In this document: positions 33,184-43,348 of the stretch, in pieces
Numbering within the stretch: the first letter of the stretch is position 1
Layout: every line of letters starts with the position of its first letter
Assembly (NCBI GenBank): GCA_026415655.1
Contig: JAOAGR010000011.1
Span: 1 to 48,557, forward strand
Source: Candidatus Dojkabacteria bacterium
Lineage (GTDB): Bacteria; Patescibacteriota; Dojkabacteria; JAOAGR01
Length of the DNA stretch: 48,557 nucleotides
Direction of reading: 5' to 3'
The notes under the pieces: generated by a model
The model's input: only the letters and a program-made list of their open reading frames with translations
Databases searched by the model: none
What the model was told of the DNA's origin: nothing
Program-made: the position numbers and the translations under genes

Positions 33184-34305
33184 ATGAAAATTCATAATGT
33201 TTTTATATCTAAAGACGCCCTTTTACACAATTTTCATCTGTTCAAATCATACGTGCACCATAGCACAAAAATAGCATGTGTTGTTAAAGCCGATGCTTAT
33301 GGACATGGTATAGAAAATATAGTACCAATCCTCGATCCGCATGCGGACATGTTTCAAGTTGATGACGTAAATGAACTTATTAAAATTCGCAAATATACTT
33401 CTAAAAAAGTTTTAGTACTAGGATTTGTGAGTGTAGAAGATATTGAGGAAATTGTAAAAAACAATGGTACTCTAGGTATATTTTCAAAAGAGCAAATAAT
33501 TGCATTAGAACAGATTTTAGAAAAGCACGACAACTCAATAAACGTACATTTAGCCGTAGATAGCCTAATGGGAAGAGAAGGATTTGTTTTTGAATCAATC
33601 GAACTTGACGAGATTTTAGATATAATAGCACACAGCAAATTTATAAAGCTAGAAGGAGTCTACTCTCATTTTAGCAATGCTGATGATCTTACACTACATC
33701 CAGAACATACTCAAAAACAAGTTAATTTATATGAAAAGTTCTTAGAAAAAATCAGAAAATATGGATTTAAACATATAACGCGTCATATCTCTTCAACAAG
33801 CGGAACTATAATATATGATAAAAATTTTGGTAAGAATGACATTGTAAGAATCGGTGCAGGACTGTATGGTATATATCCCTCAGAAGATATTAAGTCTTTT
33901 TTGCATCAAAAAAATTTATATCTAAAGCCAGTATTATCATGGAAAACTTTTATTGCTCAGATAAAGACAGTACCTCCTAGAACTCCAATTGGATACAATA
34001 TGACTTATACAACAAACCGATTCACAAAAATAGCTGTGATACCTGTTGGATATAGCGATGGTTATGATAGAAGACTTTCAAACAAAGGTTACGTTTTGAT
34101 TCATGGAAAAAAGGCACCAGTAATTGGCCGAATAAGCATGAATATGCTCACAGTAGATATTACAGATATTCATTCCCCTACTCCCAGTATAGAAGATGAA
34201 GTAGTATTAATAGGTGAACAAGAAAACCAAAAAATTACAGCTTCGGAACTTGCAAATTTATGCGGAACTATAGAATATGAAATATTATCTAGGATAAAAA
34301 GATAG
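33184..34305 (+). CDS. alr: Alanine racemase
   Basis: 373 residues, normal length. The pyridoxal-phosphate lysine is in VVKADAYGHG, and the catalytic tyrosine of the second half in PIGYNMTYTTNR; PVGYSDGYDRRLSNKG and IGRISMNM are also typical. It converts L-alanine to D-alanine for the ddl product encoded immediately upstream. No Shine-Dalgarno sequence before the ATG, so it may be translated by reinitiation or coupling after ddl. Confidence 0.97.
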   Translation: MKIHNVFISKDALLHNFHLFKSYVHHSTKIACVVKADAYGHGIENIVPILDPHADMFQVDDVNELIKIRKYTSKKVLVLGFVSVEDIEEIVKNNGTLGIFSKEQIIALEQILEKHDNSINVHLAVDSLMGREGFVFESIELDEILDIIAHSKFIKLEGVYSHFSNADDLTLHPEHTQKQVNLYEKFLEKIRKYGFKHITRHISSTSGTIIYDKNFGKNDIVRIGAGLYGIYPSEDIKSFLHQKNLYLKPVLSWKTFIAQIKTVPPRTPIGYNMTYTTNRFTKIAVIPVGYSDGYDRRLSNKGYVLIHGKKAPVIGRISMNMLTVDITDIHSPTPSIEDEVVLIGEQENQKITASELANLCGTIEYEILSRIKR

Positions 34306-34756
34306 AACATTATAATTTTAATATACAGATTTTTCTAAAATCTTTTTATATGAGCTTATAAACAATTGCATTTATAATTTACCAATTACAAATATAATAT
34401 TTTTGTTGAATTAATAGGGATAATCTAATTTAATTTATTTCAAAGTCAGATGAATTAGTATCCGTTAATTTTTATCCTAAATAGGCATTGTAACAAGTAT
34501 TATTCTATCTGATAAAAAAATGTTATTTTTACAAATTAAACTAGTGCATTCAAAAAACGACTTAATAGGAATAACAAGCATTTATATATTTATAAAATAA
34601 CAAATGATACTTAAAATAATACCAAACACATCAATCCTCGAACTAAGAACAATAAATATTATCAATAGCCCCAAAATTCCTTTTATACCAAGCATTACAT
34701 TTTTACCAATTTTTATTCTGTTGACTTTATTAAAATCACATATACAATCAAAACGT
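34306..34756. other. Gene-free stretch upstream of nrdJ
   Basis: About 450 bp after trimming the nrdJ start. It is AT-rich. I see no NrdR box pair, no cobalamin riboswitch core and no terminator hairpin. The ORF track extends nrdJ 153 nt into it, but those codons give a hydrophobic, low-complexity peptide without family similarity. The nrdJ promoter lies at its right end. Confidence 0.5.
34721..34748 (+). promoter_or_regulatory. Promoter of nrdJ
   Basis: TTGACT (34721-34726), 16-nt spacer, TACAAT (34743-34748), then 8 nt to the ATG at 34757. It decides the start codon and again predicts a leaderless transcript. Confidence 0.55.
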
Positions 34757-37270
34757 ATGACAAACATACAAACACAAAATAAAAAATATGATGATAATCT
34801 CGGCGGAGAAACATTGGAATTAACAGAAAATGGAAGAAAAGTACTTATAGATAGGTACTTACGCAAAGGTGAAGATGGAAAACCTACAGAATCTATCGAA
34901 GAGATGTACATGCGTATTGCTAGACATATAGCTCAGGTTGAATCAATGCATGGTGATGATGTAAATAAAGCAACAGACACATTTTATAGATTATTAACCG
35001 AATTTCGATTCTCCCCAAATTCACCGACATTCACAGGTGCTGGTACCACACTTGGACAATTGGCGGCATGTTTTGTTCTACCGATATCAGATGATTTAGG
35101 TAAGGAAAGTGATGGAATATTCCAAACACTACGTGATGCGGCATTAATTCAACAAACTGGTGGTGGTAATGGTTTTTCATTCTCAAGACTGAGACCAAAG
35201 GGTGACACAGTACGAGGTAGTGCAGGTGTAGCTTCTGGTCCCGTAAGTTTTTTGCGGGCATACGACACGGCGTTTGGAGTAATAGCCCAAGGAGGTACAC
35301 GAAGAGGAGCAAACATGGGCGTTTTACGTGTTGATCATCCTGATATCTACGAATTTATAAGTTGTAAAGCTAAAGAGGGTGAAATAGCTAACTTTAATAT
35401 ATCTGTAGCAATTACTGATGAATTTATGCGTGCAGTCGAGGAAGATAAAATGTTTGAACTTGTTAATCCACGTACAAAAGAGGTAACAAAAGTCGTCCGT
35501 GCACGTGAACTTTTCGATGAAATAATAAAGTACGCCCATCTTAATGGCGAACCAGGTGCACTTTTTATAGATAGAGCGAATGAGACAAATCCAGTACCGC
35601 ACCTATATACATTAGAAGCGACAAATCCATGTGGCGAACAATGGCTTGGTCCATATGAAAATTGCTGTTTGGGATCGATAAATCTCGCAAGACACGTAAA
35701 AAATGGTGCCGTTGATTGGGAAGCACTCCAACGTACAATAGAAGAATCAACACACTTTTTAGATAACGTTGTATCAGCGAACAATTATGTACCTGCAGTC
35801 CCCCAACTCAGGGAAGCTGCTTTAAGAGTACGAAGAATAGGTCTAGGTATCATGGGACTTGCAGATATGATGTATATGCTCGGTATAAGATATGGATCTA
35901 ATGAAAGTCTAGAGTTTGCATCTCAAATGATGGAATTCATCAGGTACCATGCAATGCGTAAATCTATAGAACTAGCAAAGACAAGAGGAGCATTTCCAGC
36001 CATAAAAGGAAGTATATATGATAAAGATAATTTTAGGTGGCAAATACCTACTCCTTTAGTTCCATATACCAAAGACTGGGGTAGGCCCAGATTAGATTGG
36101 GAAGCTATTAGAAACGATATCCTTACATACGGTATCAGGAATGGTGCACAGACAACTATTGCACCCACGGGTACTATAGCAACTGTTGTAGGATGTGAAG
36201 GATACGGATGCGAACCAGTATTCGCGCTAGCATACACTCGCTATGTCATAGATCATAAAACCGGAGACAGAACACAACTTCAGTATGTGAGTCCATTATT
36301 TCAAAAAGCTATTGATGCTTCAAATTTATCACATGACGTAAAACAACAAATTATTCAAAGAATTAATGAGGAGGGGACCTGCCAAAATATAGAGGAACTC
36401 CCAGAAAATATAAGAGATACATTCGTAGTTGCTTCTGATATAGCTGGTACAGAACATGTAATGATGCAAGCAGCATTGCAACGATTTGTTGATAATAGTA
36501 TTTCAAAAACAATTAACTTTCCTGAAGGCACCACTCAAGACGAAGTCAAAAATGCTTATTTCTTAGCTTGGAAAAATGGTTGTAAAGGTATTACTGTATA
36601 TGTCGCAGGGACAAGACAAGTCGTAGTATTAGAAACCAAAAAAACTGCTAAGCAAAAAGAAGAAATCACAAACACATCACCAAACTCGGAAAACACTGCA
36701 GAAACAATACCAGCAAATAATGCAAATATTCAAACAAGCCCTATATCTGTAAAAGATTATCAAAAGCCCCGACCTAGTAAATTAAAGGGAGAAACAATAA
36801 AAATTACGACCCCGCTTGGAAAAGGCTATGTAACTATCAATCAAGATGAAAATGGTGATCCCTTTGAGGTATTTTTAAATATTGGCAAAGGTGGATCCGA
36901 TCTTGATAGTATAAGTGAAGCCTTCGGAAGGCTTATTACTTTTATACTCAGATCAAATAGTGGTATATCACAAAAACAAAAAATAATGGGAATTATTGAA
37001 GAACTAAAGGATATTGGTGGTTCAAAAATCATAGGTTTTGGTAATGGCAAGGTTAAATCTTTACCTGATGCCATCGCAAAAGCACTTAAAGAATATTTTG
37101 ATGAACACTATTCAAATGTCAATCATCAAGAAACATCAGGAAATCAAGAAAATGATAACTCATATCTAAATCATGAACCTAAGGCTTTATGCACTCAATG
37201 TGGTGAATATGCCGTTGTTGAGATGGAAGGCTGTAATAGATGTCTAAATTGCGGCCATAGTGAATGCTAA
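34757..37270 (+). CDS. nrdJ: Adenosylcobalamin-dependent (class II) ribonucleotide reductase
   Basis: 837 residues from the chosen ATG ([13 protein letters not shown]). The barrel carries the active-site NPCGE motif, the redox cysteine in LAACFVLP, the [18 protein letters not shown] segment and [15 protein letters not shown] linker leads to a TSCPD domain (about 670-760: [16 protein letters not shown]) and a C-terminal zinc ribbon with CTQCG and CLNCG. The enzyme makes deoxynucleotides using coenzyme B12, without oxygen. No cobalamin genes are in the window, so the cofactor may be taken up. It has its own promoter and a strong terminator. Confidence 0.95.
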   Translation: MTNIQTQNKKYDDNLGGETLELTENGRKVLIDRYLRKGEDGKPTESIEEMYMRIARHIAQVESMHGDDVNKATDTFYRLLTEFRFSPNSPTFTGAGTTLGQLAACFVLPISDDLGKESDGIFQTLRDAALIQQTGGGNGFSFSRLRPKGDTVRGSAGVASGPVSFLRAYDTAFGVIAQGGTRRGANMGVLRVDHPDIYEFISCKAKEGEIANFNISVAITDEFMRAVEEDKMFELVNPRTKEVTKVVRARELFDEIIKYAHLNGEPGALFIDRANETNPVPHLYTLEATNPCGEQWLGPYENCCLGSINLARHVKNGAVDWEALQRTIEESTHFLDNVVSANNYVPAVPQLREAALRVRRIGLGIMGLADMMYMLGIRYGSNESLEFASQMMEFIRYHAMRKSIELAKTRGAFPAIKGSIYDKDNFRWQIPTPLVPYTKDWGRPRLDWEAIRNDILTYGIRNGAQTTIAPTGTIATVVGCEGYGCEPVFALAYTRYVIDHKTGDRTQLQYVSPLFQKAIDASNLSHDVKQQIIQRINEEGTCQNIEELPENIRDTFVVASDIAGTEHVMMQAALQRFVDNSISKTINFPEGTTQDEVKNAYFLAWKNGCKGITVYVAGTRQVVVLETKKTAKQKEEITNTSPNSENTAETIPANNANIQTSPISVKDYQKPRPSKLKGETIKITTPLGKGYVTINQDENGDPFEVFLNIGKGGSDLDSISEAFGRLITFILRSNSGISQKQKIMGIIEELKDIGGSKIIGFGNGKVKSLPDAIAKALKEYFDEHYSNVNHQETSGNQENDNSYLNHEPKALCTQCGEYAVVEMEGCNRCLNCGHSEC

Positions 37271-37296
37271 TAATACCGTATTCCTGGGTCAATAAA

Positions 37297-37324
37297 AAAG
37301 CTCCCTTTTAAAAAGGGAGCTTTT
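37297..37324 (+). terminator. Bidirectional terminator between nrdJ and fusA
   Basis: AAAAGCTCCCTTTT and its exact reverse complement AAAAGGGAGCTTTT are adjacent, giving a GC stem (AGCTCCC/GGGAGCT) with T-runs on both strands. It serves the convergent nrdJ and fusA genes. Confidence 0.9.
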
Positions 37325-37348
37325 AATTTCGATAATAATTTTAATTTA

Positions 37349-39451
37349 TTATTTAGATTTACCTTTGATTATCTGTTCCTGTATGTTCGCGGGTACAGGT
37401 GCATACTTACAAAATTCCATTGATGGCGAACCACGTCCCGATGTAATAGACCTAATTTCTGTTGTATATCCAAACATCTCCGCTAGTGGTACTTCTGCAA
37501 ATAACACAGATACATTTCCTCTCTGTTCTGTTCCTAAAATCAATCCCCTTCGTGAAAGTATTGATCCCTGTACTGCACCTTGATATTCGGTTGGAAAAGT
37601 GACTTCCACTTTCATTATTGGCTCTAAAAGAACAGCTTGAGCGGGTGGTTGCTTCATACCATCTTTAAATGCCATGGAAGCCGCAATTTGAAATGCCGCA
37701 TCAGATGAGTCTACTTCATGAAATGATCCATCAAAGAGTCTAACCCTTACATTAACAACTGGATACCCCGCTAGGACACCTGATTCAATAGCTTTTCTTA
37801 TTCCCTTCTCAACTGATGGAATATACTCTTTTGGTATCACCCCACCAACGATTTCATTAACAAACTCAAAATCTTTTTCAGGGCATGGTTCTATCTTGAT
37901 CTTCACATGGCCATACTGTCCTCTACCACCTGACTGACGAATATATTTTCCTTCTTGTTCGACAACCCCCTGAATAGTTTCTCGATAGGCAACTTGCGGA
38001 TTACCTGTATTTACATCCACATTAAATTCTCTTTTTAATCTATCAATGATAATATCAAGGTGCAACTCCCCCATACCAGAAATAACTAATTGTCCAGTTT
38101 CCTGATCGGTAGTTACACGAAGTGTAGGATCTTCATCAGCGAGTTTTCCTAAAGCCTCACTTAATTTTTCTTGGTCTGCCTTTGTTTTCGGTTCAACCGC
38201 CCTTGAAATAACTGGCTCGGCAAATTTTATACCCTCCAAGCGTATTGGATTTGACTCATCACATAATGTATCACCTGTTTTCGTCACTTTAAGCCCAACT
38301 AAAGCTCCAATCTCTCCGGCTGTTAATTCTGGGACTTCTTCTCGCTGATTAGCATGTAATAAGAAAATACGTGAGATTCTTTCTTTCTCTCCCCTTGTAG
38401 AGTTATAAACATAGCTTCCAGATGTAATCTTACCTGAGTAAACACGAAAAAATGTTAATCTACCAACATGTGGATCTACAGCAATTTTAAATGCTAAACC
38501 AGTTAATGGTTCGTTTACATCAGGGTTTCGAGTTATAAGTTTTTCCTCATTTAATGGATTATGTCCAGTAACAGATCCTCTATCAAGAGGTGAAGGTAAG
38601 AGTAAAGCAATGTAATCCAACAATACTTGTGGTCCTTTATTACTCAACGCATCACCACAAAAAAGGGGGAAAAATTTAACTTGTAGCACTCCTTTACGCA
38701 TTGCCATCAAGATCTCTTGTTCAGTCAATTCTTCTCCAGCCAAATATTTTTCCATTACAGCATCATCATATTCTGCGATTTGATCAATTAATTTCGCTCG
38801 ATATTCCTTTGCCAGTTCAACCATGTCTTCTGGAATCTCTTCTATACGTACATCCTTACCAAGATCATCATAATACTTGATAGCTTTCATCTTTATCAAA
38901 TCAACAACCCCTTTAAATTCTGATTCAACACCTATTGGTAACAATACTGGCGCAAATCTAACACCAAGTCTAGAGCGAATCGAGTCCATTGTTTTAAACA
39001 AATCACCGCCCATTTTAGCCAATTTATTGGCATAAATCAGTCTTGGGACACCGTATTTGTCTGCCTGTCGCCACACAGTTTCTGATTGTGGTTCTACACC
39101 TTGAGAAGAATCTAAAACACAAACTGCACCATCCAAAACTCTTAAAGATCGTTCTACTTCGGCAGTAAAATCTATGTGTCCAGGTGTGTCAATCAAGTTA
39201 TAACGATAATCTACCCCATTTACAGTCCAAAAACAAGTAGTTGCTGCCGATGTAATGGTGATACCCCTTTCTCGCTCCTGTACCATCCAATCCATCGTAG
39301 CTGCACCTTCATGAACCTCACCTAACTTATAAATTTTACCTGTATAAAAAAGTATTCTTTCTGAAAGCGTTGTTTTTCCCGCATCAATGTGGGCTATAAT
39401 ACCAAAATTTCTTACTTTATCTAGTGTTACTTTTTTTCCTATTGCAGACAT
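37349..39451 (-). CDS. fusA: Elongation factor G, with an altered G4 motif
   Basis: 700 residues, normal length with all five domains. G1 [10 protein letters not shown]2 [12 protein letters not shown]3 DTPGH are intact, and domains II-V match well ([26 protein letters not shown]). The G4 motif, normally NKMD or NKLD, reads NKLA in [13 protein letters not shown]: the Asp that recognises the guanine base is alanine, codon GCT at 39017-39019. EF-G drives translocation on the ribosome. The usual neighbours rpsL and tuf are absent, and rpsG lies 700 bp upstream with a mazG-like gene on the other strand between them. Confidence 0.97.
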   Translation of the reverse strand: MSAIGKKVTLDKVRNFGIIAHIDAGKTTLSERILFYTGKIYKLGEVHEGAATMDWMVQERERGITITSAATTCFWTVNGVDYRYNLIDTPGHIDFTAEVERSLRVLDGAVCVLDSSQGVEPQSETVWRQADKYGVPRLIYANKLAKMGGDLFKTMDSIRSRLGVRFAPVLLPIGVESEFKGVVDLIKMKAIKYYDDLGKDVRIEEIPEDMVELAKEYRAKLIDQIAEYDDAVMEKYLAGEELTEQEILMAMRKGVLQVKFFPLFCGDALSNKGPQVLLDYIALLLPSPLDRGSVTGHNPLNEEKLITRNPDVNEPLTGLAFKIAVDPHVGRLTFFRVYSGKITSGSYVYNSTRGEKERISRIFLLHANQREEVPELTAGEIGALVGLKVTKTGDTLCDESNPIRLEGIKFAEPVISRAVEPKTKADQEKLSEALGKLADEDPTLRVTTDQETGQLVISGMGELHLDIIIDRLKREFNVDVNTGNPQVAYRETIQGVVEQEGKYIRQSGGRGQYGHVKIKIEPCPEKDFEFVNEIVGGVIPKEYIPSVEKGIRKAIESGVLAGYPVVNVRVRLFDGSFHEVDSSDAAFQIAASMAFKDGMKQPPAQAVLLEPIMKVEVTFPTEYQGAVQGSILSRRGLILGTEQRGNVSVLFAEVPLAEMFGYTTEIRSITSGRGSPSMEFCKYAPVPANIQEQIIKGKSK

Positions 39452-39543
39452 ATATATTTTATTTCAAGCCGATTTTAGCACAAAAGTCATGATTGTAAAA
39501 ATATATTGAACCGACAAATTAAAATTATAAAATATTATGTAAT

Positions 39544-39888
39544 ATGACTTTTAAAGAATACCAAAATAAATCTAGAAAAACCGCTTTATATACAAATATT
39601 GATAAAAGCGTAATTGGAAATCATATACTGTATCCAACTCTAGGCTTAGCTGGCGAAACTGGCGAGTTTGTTGAAAAAATCAAGAAAATCATGAGAAACA
39701 AAAACGGAGTTTTTGAAGAACAAGATAAAGATGCTTTAAAAGGCGAACTTGGTGATATACTTTGGTACATCGCTCAGCTAGCAACTGATTTGGGGCTAGA
39801 ATTAGAAGATGTAGCTGAATCAAACTTGGAAAAAGTTTTATCTCGCTTGGAAAGAAATACAATTAATTCTGAAGGGGATAACAGATAA
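39544..39888 (+). CDS. MazG-like nucleotide pyrophosphohydrolase
   Basis: 114 residues, one MazG/dUTPase-like helical domain. The metal-binding residues are in LAGETGEFVEKIKK and GELGDILWYIAQLA, the E-x2-E ... E-x2-D pattern of the all-alpha NTP-PPase family. It cleaves nucleoside triphosphates to monophosphates, possibly removing damaged nucleotides. It is transcribed between fusA and rpsG in the opposite direction. TTGAAC-N16-TAAAAT lies upstream, 10 nt before the ATG. Confidence 0.88.
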   Translation: MTFKEYQNKSRKTALYTNIDKSVIGNHILYPTLGLAGETGEFVEKIKKIMRNKNGVFEEQDKDALKGELGDILWYIAQLATDLGLELEDVAESNLEKVLSRLERNTINSEGDNR

Positions 39889-40164
39889 ACACCACAAATT
39901 TATCCCTACACTAATAAATTATTAATAGAAAAACAAATACCAGAATATGGAAAATAATGTTATTTTTATCTATAAAAATCTAGAAGGCGACACAAACAAT
40001 CTTAACAAAATTCGAAATTTTAATTAATTATATTTAAAATTTGTCTTCATTTTATAATAAAAATAACACTAATAATATTTCTGTATAAATTCATATGCCT
40101 TAAACAAAAAGAAAAAGCCAATTAACAACAGAAAATTTATAAAAATACCAAAACTTGTGAATAA

Positions 40165-40635
40165 TTACCTAGTAAAATGAGCATACGTCTTATTAGCTTC
40201 TGCCATCTTATGTACTTCATCTCTTTTCTTCAATACATCTCCCTGATCAGTCAATATATCCGTAAACTCTTTTAATAGATCTTTATCAAACGGTTGTCCT
40301 TTTCTTTTTCTAGCAAAGTCACGTATCCACCTCATTGCTATCAAAAGTCCTTTTTGTCTCTCAACCGGAACGGGAACTTGTATATTCGCGCCACCTACTC
40401 TTCTAGACTTAAGCATCACTGTAGGCCTGGATTTGTCCAGAATTTCTTCAAAAAGTTCTAATGCTGGTTTATTTTGTGTCTCTTCAAGTTGTTTTAATGC
40501 CGAATAAACCAGTTTTTGCGCAACTGTTTTTTTACCGTTACGCATTATTATATTTATAAACTTGCCTACCAATACAGAATTATATATTGGATCTGGTTTG
40601 ACTTCCCTTCTTTTTATGTTGCTTTTTTTTCTCAT
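40165..40635 (-). CDS. rpsG: Ribosomal protein uS7
   Basis: 156 residues, normal length. Recognised from KPDPIYNSVLVGKFINIIM, SRRVGGANIQVPVPV and AIRWI-like segment IAMRWIRDFARKR, ending with MAEANKTYAHFTR. S7 nucleates the head of the small subunit. In most bacteria it lies in rpsL-rpsG-fusA-tuf; here rpsL is not upstream (a DUF11 surface gene is), and a reversed mazG-like gene separates it from fusA. Confidence 0.97.
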   Translation of the reverse strand: MRKKSNIKRREVKPDPIYNSVLVGKFINIIMRNGKKTVAQKLVYSALKQLEETQNKPALELFEEILDKSRPTVMLKSRRVGGANIQVPVPVERQKGLLIAMRWIRDFARKRKGQPFDKDLLKEFTDILTDQGDVLKKRDEVHKMAEANKTYAHFTR

Positions 40636-40741
40636 ATTATTTTTAATTTATCTAGGTGCGTAAAAATAGCAAAACTTACTAAGCACCATTTTCTTCAGTT
40701 TCGCTTGCTTATTATAACATAAAGAATAAACAATCCAACAT

Positions 40742-41353
40742 CTATCCTTCAAGAATATTTCTTTCAAATGATTTTGGTCTGTTAAAAAAGGACAAAATCA
40801 TGATAATTGATATTAAAATTAGTATAGGCAAAAAAACATCATTGATACCAGCATTTGGTGCGGCAGTAGAAATATTTACTCGTGCTTTAGCACAAATTTC
40901 TTCAGGTTCTATCAAACAAACTTCATTTTCTGTATTTTGTCCTGGATTATCTACTCTGACCTTGTAAGTAATAACTATGCTCTGATTAGGATTTAGTTGT
41001 TGAATAGTATCACCATCAAATTCCCATCTGATAACTCCATCAGAAGTACTGACAGGTTCAAATGCTACCTCCTCACCTGAAGTTTTGACAAGCTTAGGTT
41101 CTCCACTATAAACAAATCCCTGAGGCAATTTATCCTCAACTATTTCTGGAGTTAAAGTTTCAGAAGTAGTAATATTTTTGATTGTTACTGAATAAATAAC
41201 AGAACCACCTCTAGCAACAGTTTGTGGAGAGACATTTTTTTCTATAGAGAATCTTGTACCAGTAGCAAGATCCGCAAATACATAATGAGATTGGAGTAAA
41301 ATTGAAAATACCGATAGGGTCAAAATGACGATAAGCTTGATTACAAAACACAT
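40742..41353 (-). CDS. DUF11-domain surface protein with a possible sortase tail
   Basis: 203 residues from the chosen ATG. Signal peptide (MCFVIKLIVILTLSVFSI, ending near VFADL), then one DUF11-like beta domain (about 30-150: VARGGSVIYSVTIKN, LPQGFVYSG, IVITYKVRVDNPG). The end has the sorting-signal layout: APNAGIND, a hydrophobic helix (FLPILILISIIMILSFF) and a basic tail NRPKSFER. The motif is not LPxTG, so a link to the sortase at 6090 is inference. The ORF track begins 36 nt upstream; TATATT 7 nt before this ATG supports the shorter form. Confidence 0.78.
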   Translation of the reverse strand: MCFVIKLIVILTLSVFSILLQSHYVFADLATGTRFSIEKNVSPQTVARGGSVIYSVTIKNITTSETLTPEIVEDKLPQGFVYSGEPKLVKTSGEEVAFEPVSTSDGVIRWEFDGDTIQQLNPNQSIVITYKVRVDNPGQNTENEVCLIEPEEICAKARVNISTAAPNAGINDVFLPILILISIIMILSFFNRPKSFERNILEG

Positions 41354-41431
41354 CTTATCAAATATATAAATACCAAACATCACATCCATATTAGTATTTT
41401 TATGAATAAAAGTCTATAATGTATATAATTT

Positions 41432-42227
41432 ATGGAAATCAAAAAAATATTTGAAGAAAATAAAGCAATATTCATTTCTGTTATTGTATTTTTTATATCT
41501 TTAATTGTATTAGGCTCTTTGCTTTTATTTATATTATCAAACAATAGAGACAATCCAATAACCTCATTTTTCAGTCAAAGTAACAATTTTTCAGTATTTA
41601 ATGCCAATACAAGTGTCAATGTCGAAGAAGTAAAAAATAAAATGACTCCTACTTCGGAACAAAATACAAATAATAATGATCCTAAATATTCTTATAACCT
41701 GAACTTTTCATTTAAATCAAAAAAAAATCAATGTCCAATATGATAAAGAAATTGACTGGATATCAAAAGAACCAAAAATAATCATTGGTAGTCAAGATGA
41801 AAAAATTGGTGATAAAAAATACAATATTATGGACATTGTTTATCTTCCAAACGATGACAAATATTATTTTATTGGTAATTCTATCATTAGAACTATGCGT
41901 CTAGTTGATACAAATTACGAATATCTAAATACACCTAAAACTCTTCAAAACACAAACTCTGCCGGCACCGTAGAAATAACTGAATGCAAACCCGTAAAAA
42001 CATATTCACAAGATATAAAAGCCGTGGAATGTGAGTATTTCTATGTTCCAGTTGGTACAAATTCACGGGCAAGCACAGGAAAAGTAGTGTCTTGCTATGT
42101 GCCTATATTAAATGATAATTCATCATATGTAGAATTCTCTGTTAAATCCCGTCCTGATGGTATAAACATAGATATGTGCGAAGAGATAAATAAAATGCAA
42201 TTGCGCAGCATAAACACTATTGAATAA
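41432..42227 (+). pseudogene. Membrane-anchored unknown protein, split by a one-base shift at an A9 run
   Basis: The ORFs 41432-41743 and 41829-42227 belong together. In the first frame the protein has a transmembrane helix (about 12-34) and a polar region, and ends at a TGA shortly after the run AAAAAAAAA (41719-41727). Reading with eight A's continues without a stop through NVQYDKEIDWISKEPKIIIG into the second ORF, giving about 264 residues. Causes could be a real mutation, an assembly error, or RNA polymerase slippage that restores the frame in part of the transcripts. The family is not recognised; the outer part has four cysteines. TATAAT lies 11 nt before the ATG. Confidence 0.75.
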
Positions 42228-42531
42228 CAAACTCTTTTAGAAGATATTTATTAGAAAACATATACATAAAGATCTATCAACAAATATTCAGCAGAAATTT
42301 TGTAAAATCATTTCATTGATAAATACATGAATTTTATTGAATTAATGTATGTTTACTGATTAGACAGAGATTTTATATTTCAAATCAAGAATCCCCTAAT
42401 ATCTTAGGATATTTGTGTGTTTTTTTGCAAACTGATATATTGAATTGTCGTTTATTTAAAAATGTGTAATATGTATGGAAATACACATTACAACGAGATA
42501 ATTAAAATATTTTTTCATTAATTTTAGTTTT
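42228..42531. other. Gene-free stretch before the nucleotidyltransferase remnant
   Basis: About 300 bp, AT-rich, with no ORF. It contains the inverted repeat at 42461-42489 listed separately. Confidence 0.5.
42461..42489. repeat. Inverted repeat, possible operator
   Basis: AATGTGTA, 13 nt, TACACATT: perfect 8-bp arms about 43 bp before the start of the nucleotidyltransferase reading frame. No T-run follows, so a protein-binding site is more likely than a terminator. Confidence 0.45.
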
Positions 42532-43079
42532 ATGCCCAGATCTTTTCAGGAGACTCTTAAAACTTTATATAATTTAAATTCGGACTTTTTCTTTACAAGT
42601 GGATATGCATGTTACATATACAAATTTAGATCTCTCACTACAGTGATATAGATATTTGTGTGTCCGATAAACTTTTTAATAAGATAAGTACCTTATTTCC
42701 TGAATCAAAAATAAAAAAAATTGACAAGGATATTTATTCGTTTGTACTACAGACTGATCACGGTGAAATAGAATTCGCAAAGTTTGACAAATTTTACAAT
42801 AAAAAAGGTCATCGAGTGTCCTTCGGATTTGATAGCCCACTAGTGATCTCGAATATATCAGAATATCTAATTTTCCAACATAAATTACCAATAATTTCGC
42901 TAGATGCTCTCATTGTTTTAAAACTATTTTTATTGACAAAGAGACAAAAAGACTATGATGACGTTCAAAAAATCCTCAAATATACAAAAAATATTGAAAT
43001 ACCCAAAATAATAAAACTAGCAAAAATGATAGATGTTTTAGATGATATATATGAAGTTTTATGTTTTCTTGAAAAGTAA
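42532..43079 (+). pseudogene. Nucleotidyltransferase (AbiEii/MNT-like), frameshifted
   Basis: The ORF track shows only 42660-43079. Upstream in another frame, from an ATG at 42532, is MPRSFQETLKTLYNLNSDFF followed by FTSGYACYIYKF, the GG/GS-Y element of nucleotidyltransferases. Near 42640 the frame must shift by one base to continue into SDIDICVSDKLFNKIS, the second metal-binding D-x-D motif. Joined, this is a small nucleotidyltransferase of about 180 residues with the ending seen in AbiEii/DUF6036-type proteins. As written the gene lacks one base. No antitoxin-like partner is visible beside it. Confidence 0.65.
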
Positions 43080-43081
43080 AT

Positions 43082-43348
43082 TTATTTATCTACGTCACTC
43101 ATTAAAATTTCGTATGCTCGATCGTCTATTTCCATTTCTATCCAATAATGATTTTTCTGCTTAAATATTCCAATAATATTGTAAGAATAAGGATAAATGA
43201 GATACCTAGATCTAAAAAACCTTTCTATTGATTTGTTCAACTCACCATCTAAAAAAAGCCGTATATTGAAATTATCATTACCAAAAACTCCAAGGATTTC
43301 TTCTTTTTCAACATTTGGTACCAAAATAACTTTAATTCTTATTCTCAT
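43082..43348 (-). CDS. DUF167-like small protein
   Basis: 88 residues. The start MRIRIKVILVPNVEKEEILG and the strand pattern that follows resemble DUF167 (YggU-like) proteins, a small alpha/beta family of unknown function. The glycine-lysine-alanine-asparagine segment normal in that family reads GELNKSIE here, so the match is weak. It overlaps the 3' end of the RnfD-like gene by 17 bp in the same direction and is probably cotranscribed with it. Confidence 0.5.
   Translation of the reverse strand: MRIRIKVILVPNVEKEEILGVFGNDNFNIRLFLDGELNKSIERFFRSRYLIYPYSYNIIGIFKQKNHYWIEMEIDDRAYEILMSDVDK

Noticed and set aside
34604-34756. N-terminal extension of NrdJ with hydrophobic segment
   Set aside because: The promoter TTGACT-N16-TACAAT lies in it, and the reductase similarity begins only after the ATG at 34757.
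34306-34756. Cobalamin riboswitch before the B12-dependent reductase
   Set aside because: I searched by eye for the B12-box-like core and paired elements and found none.
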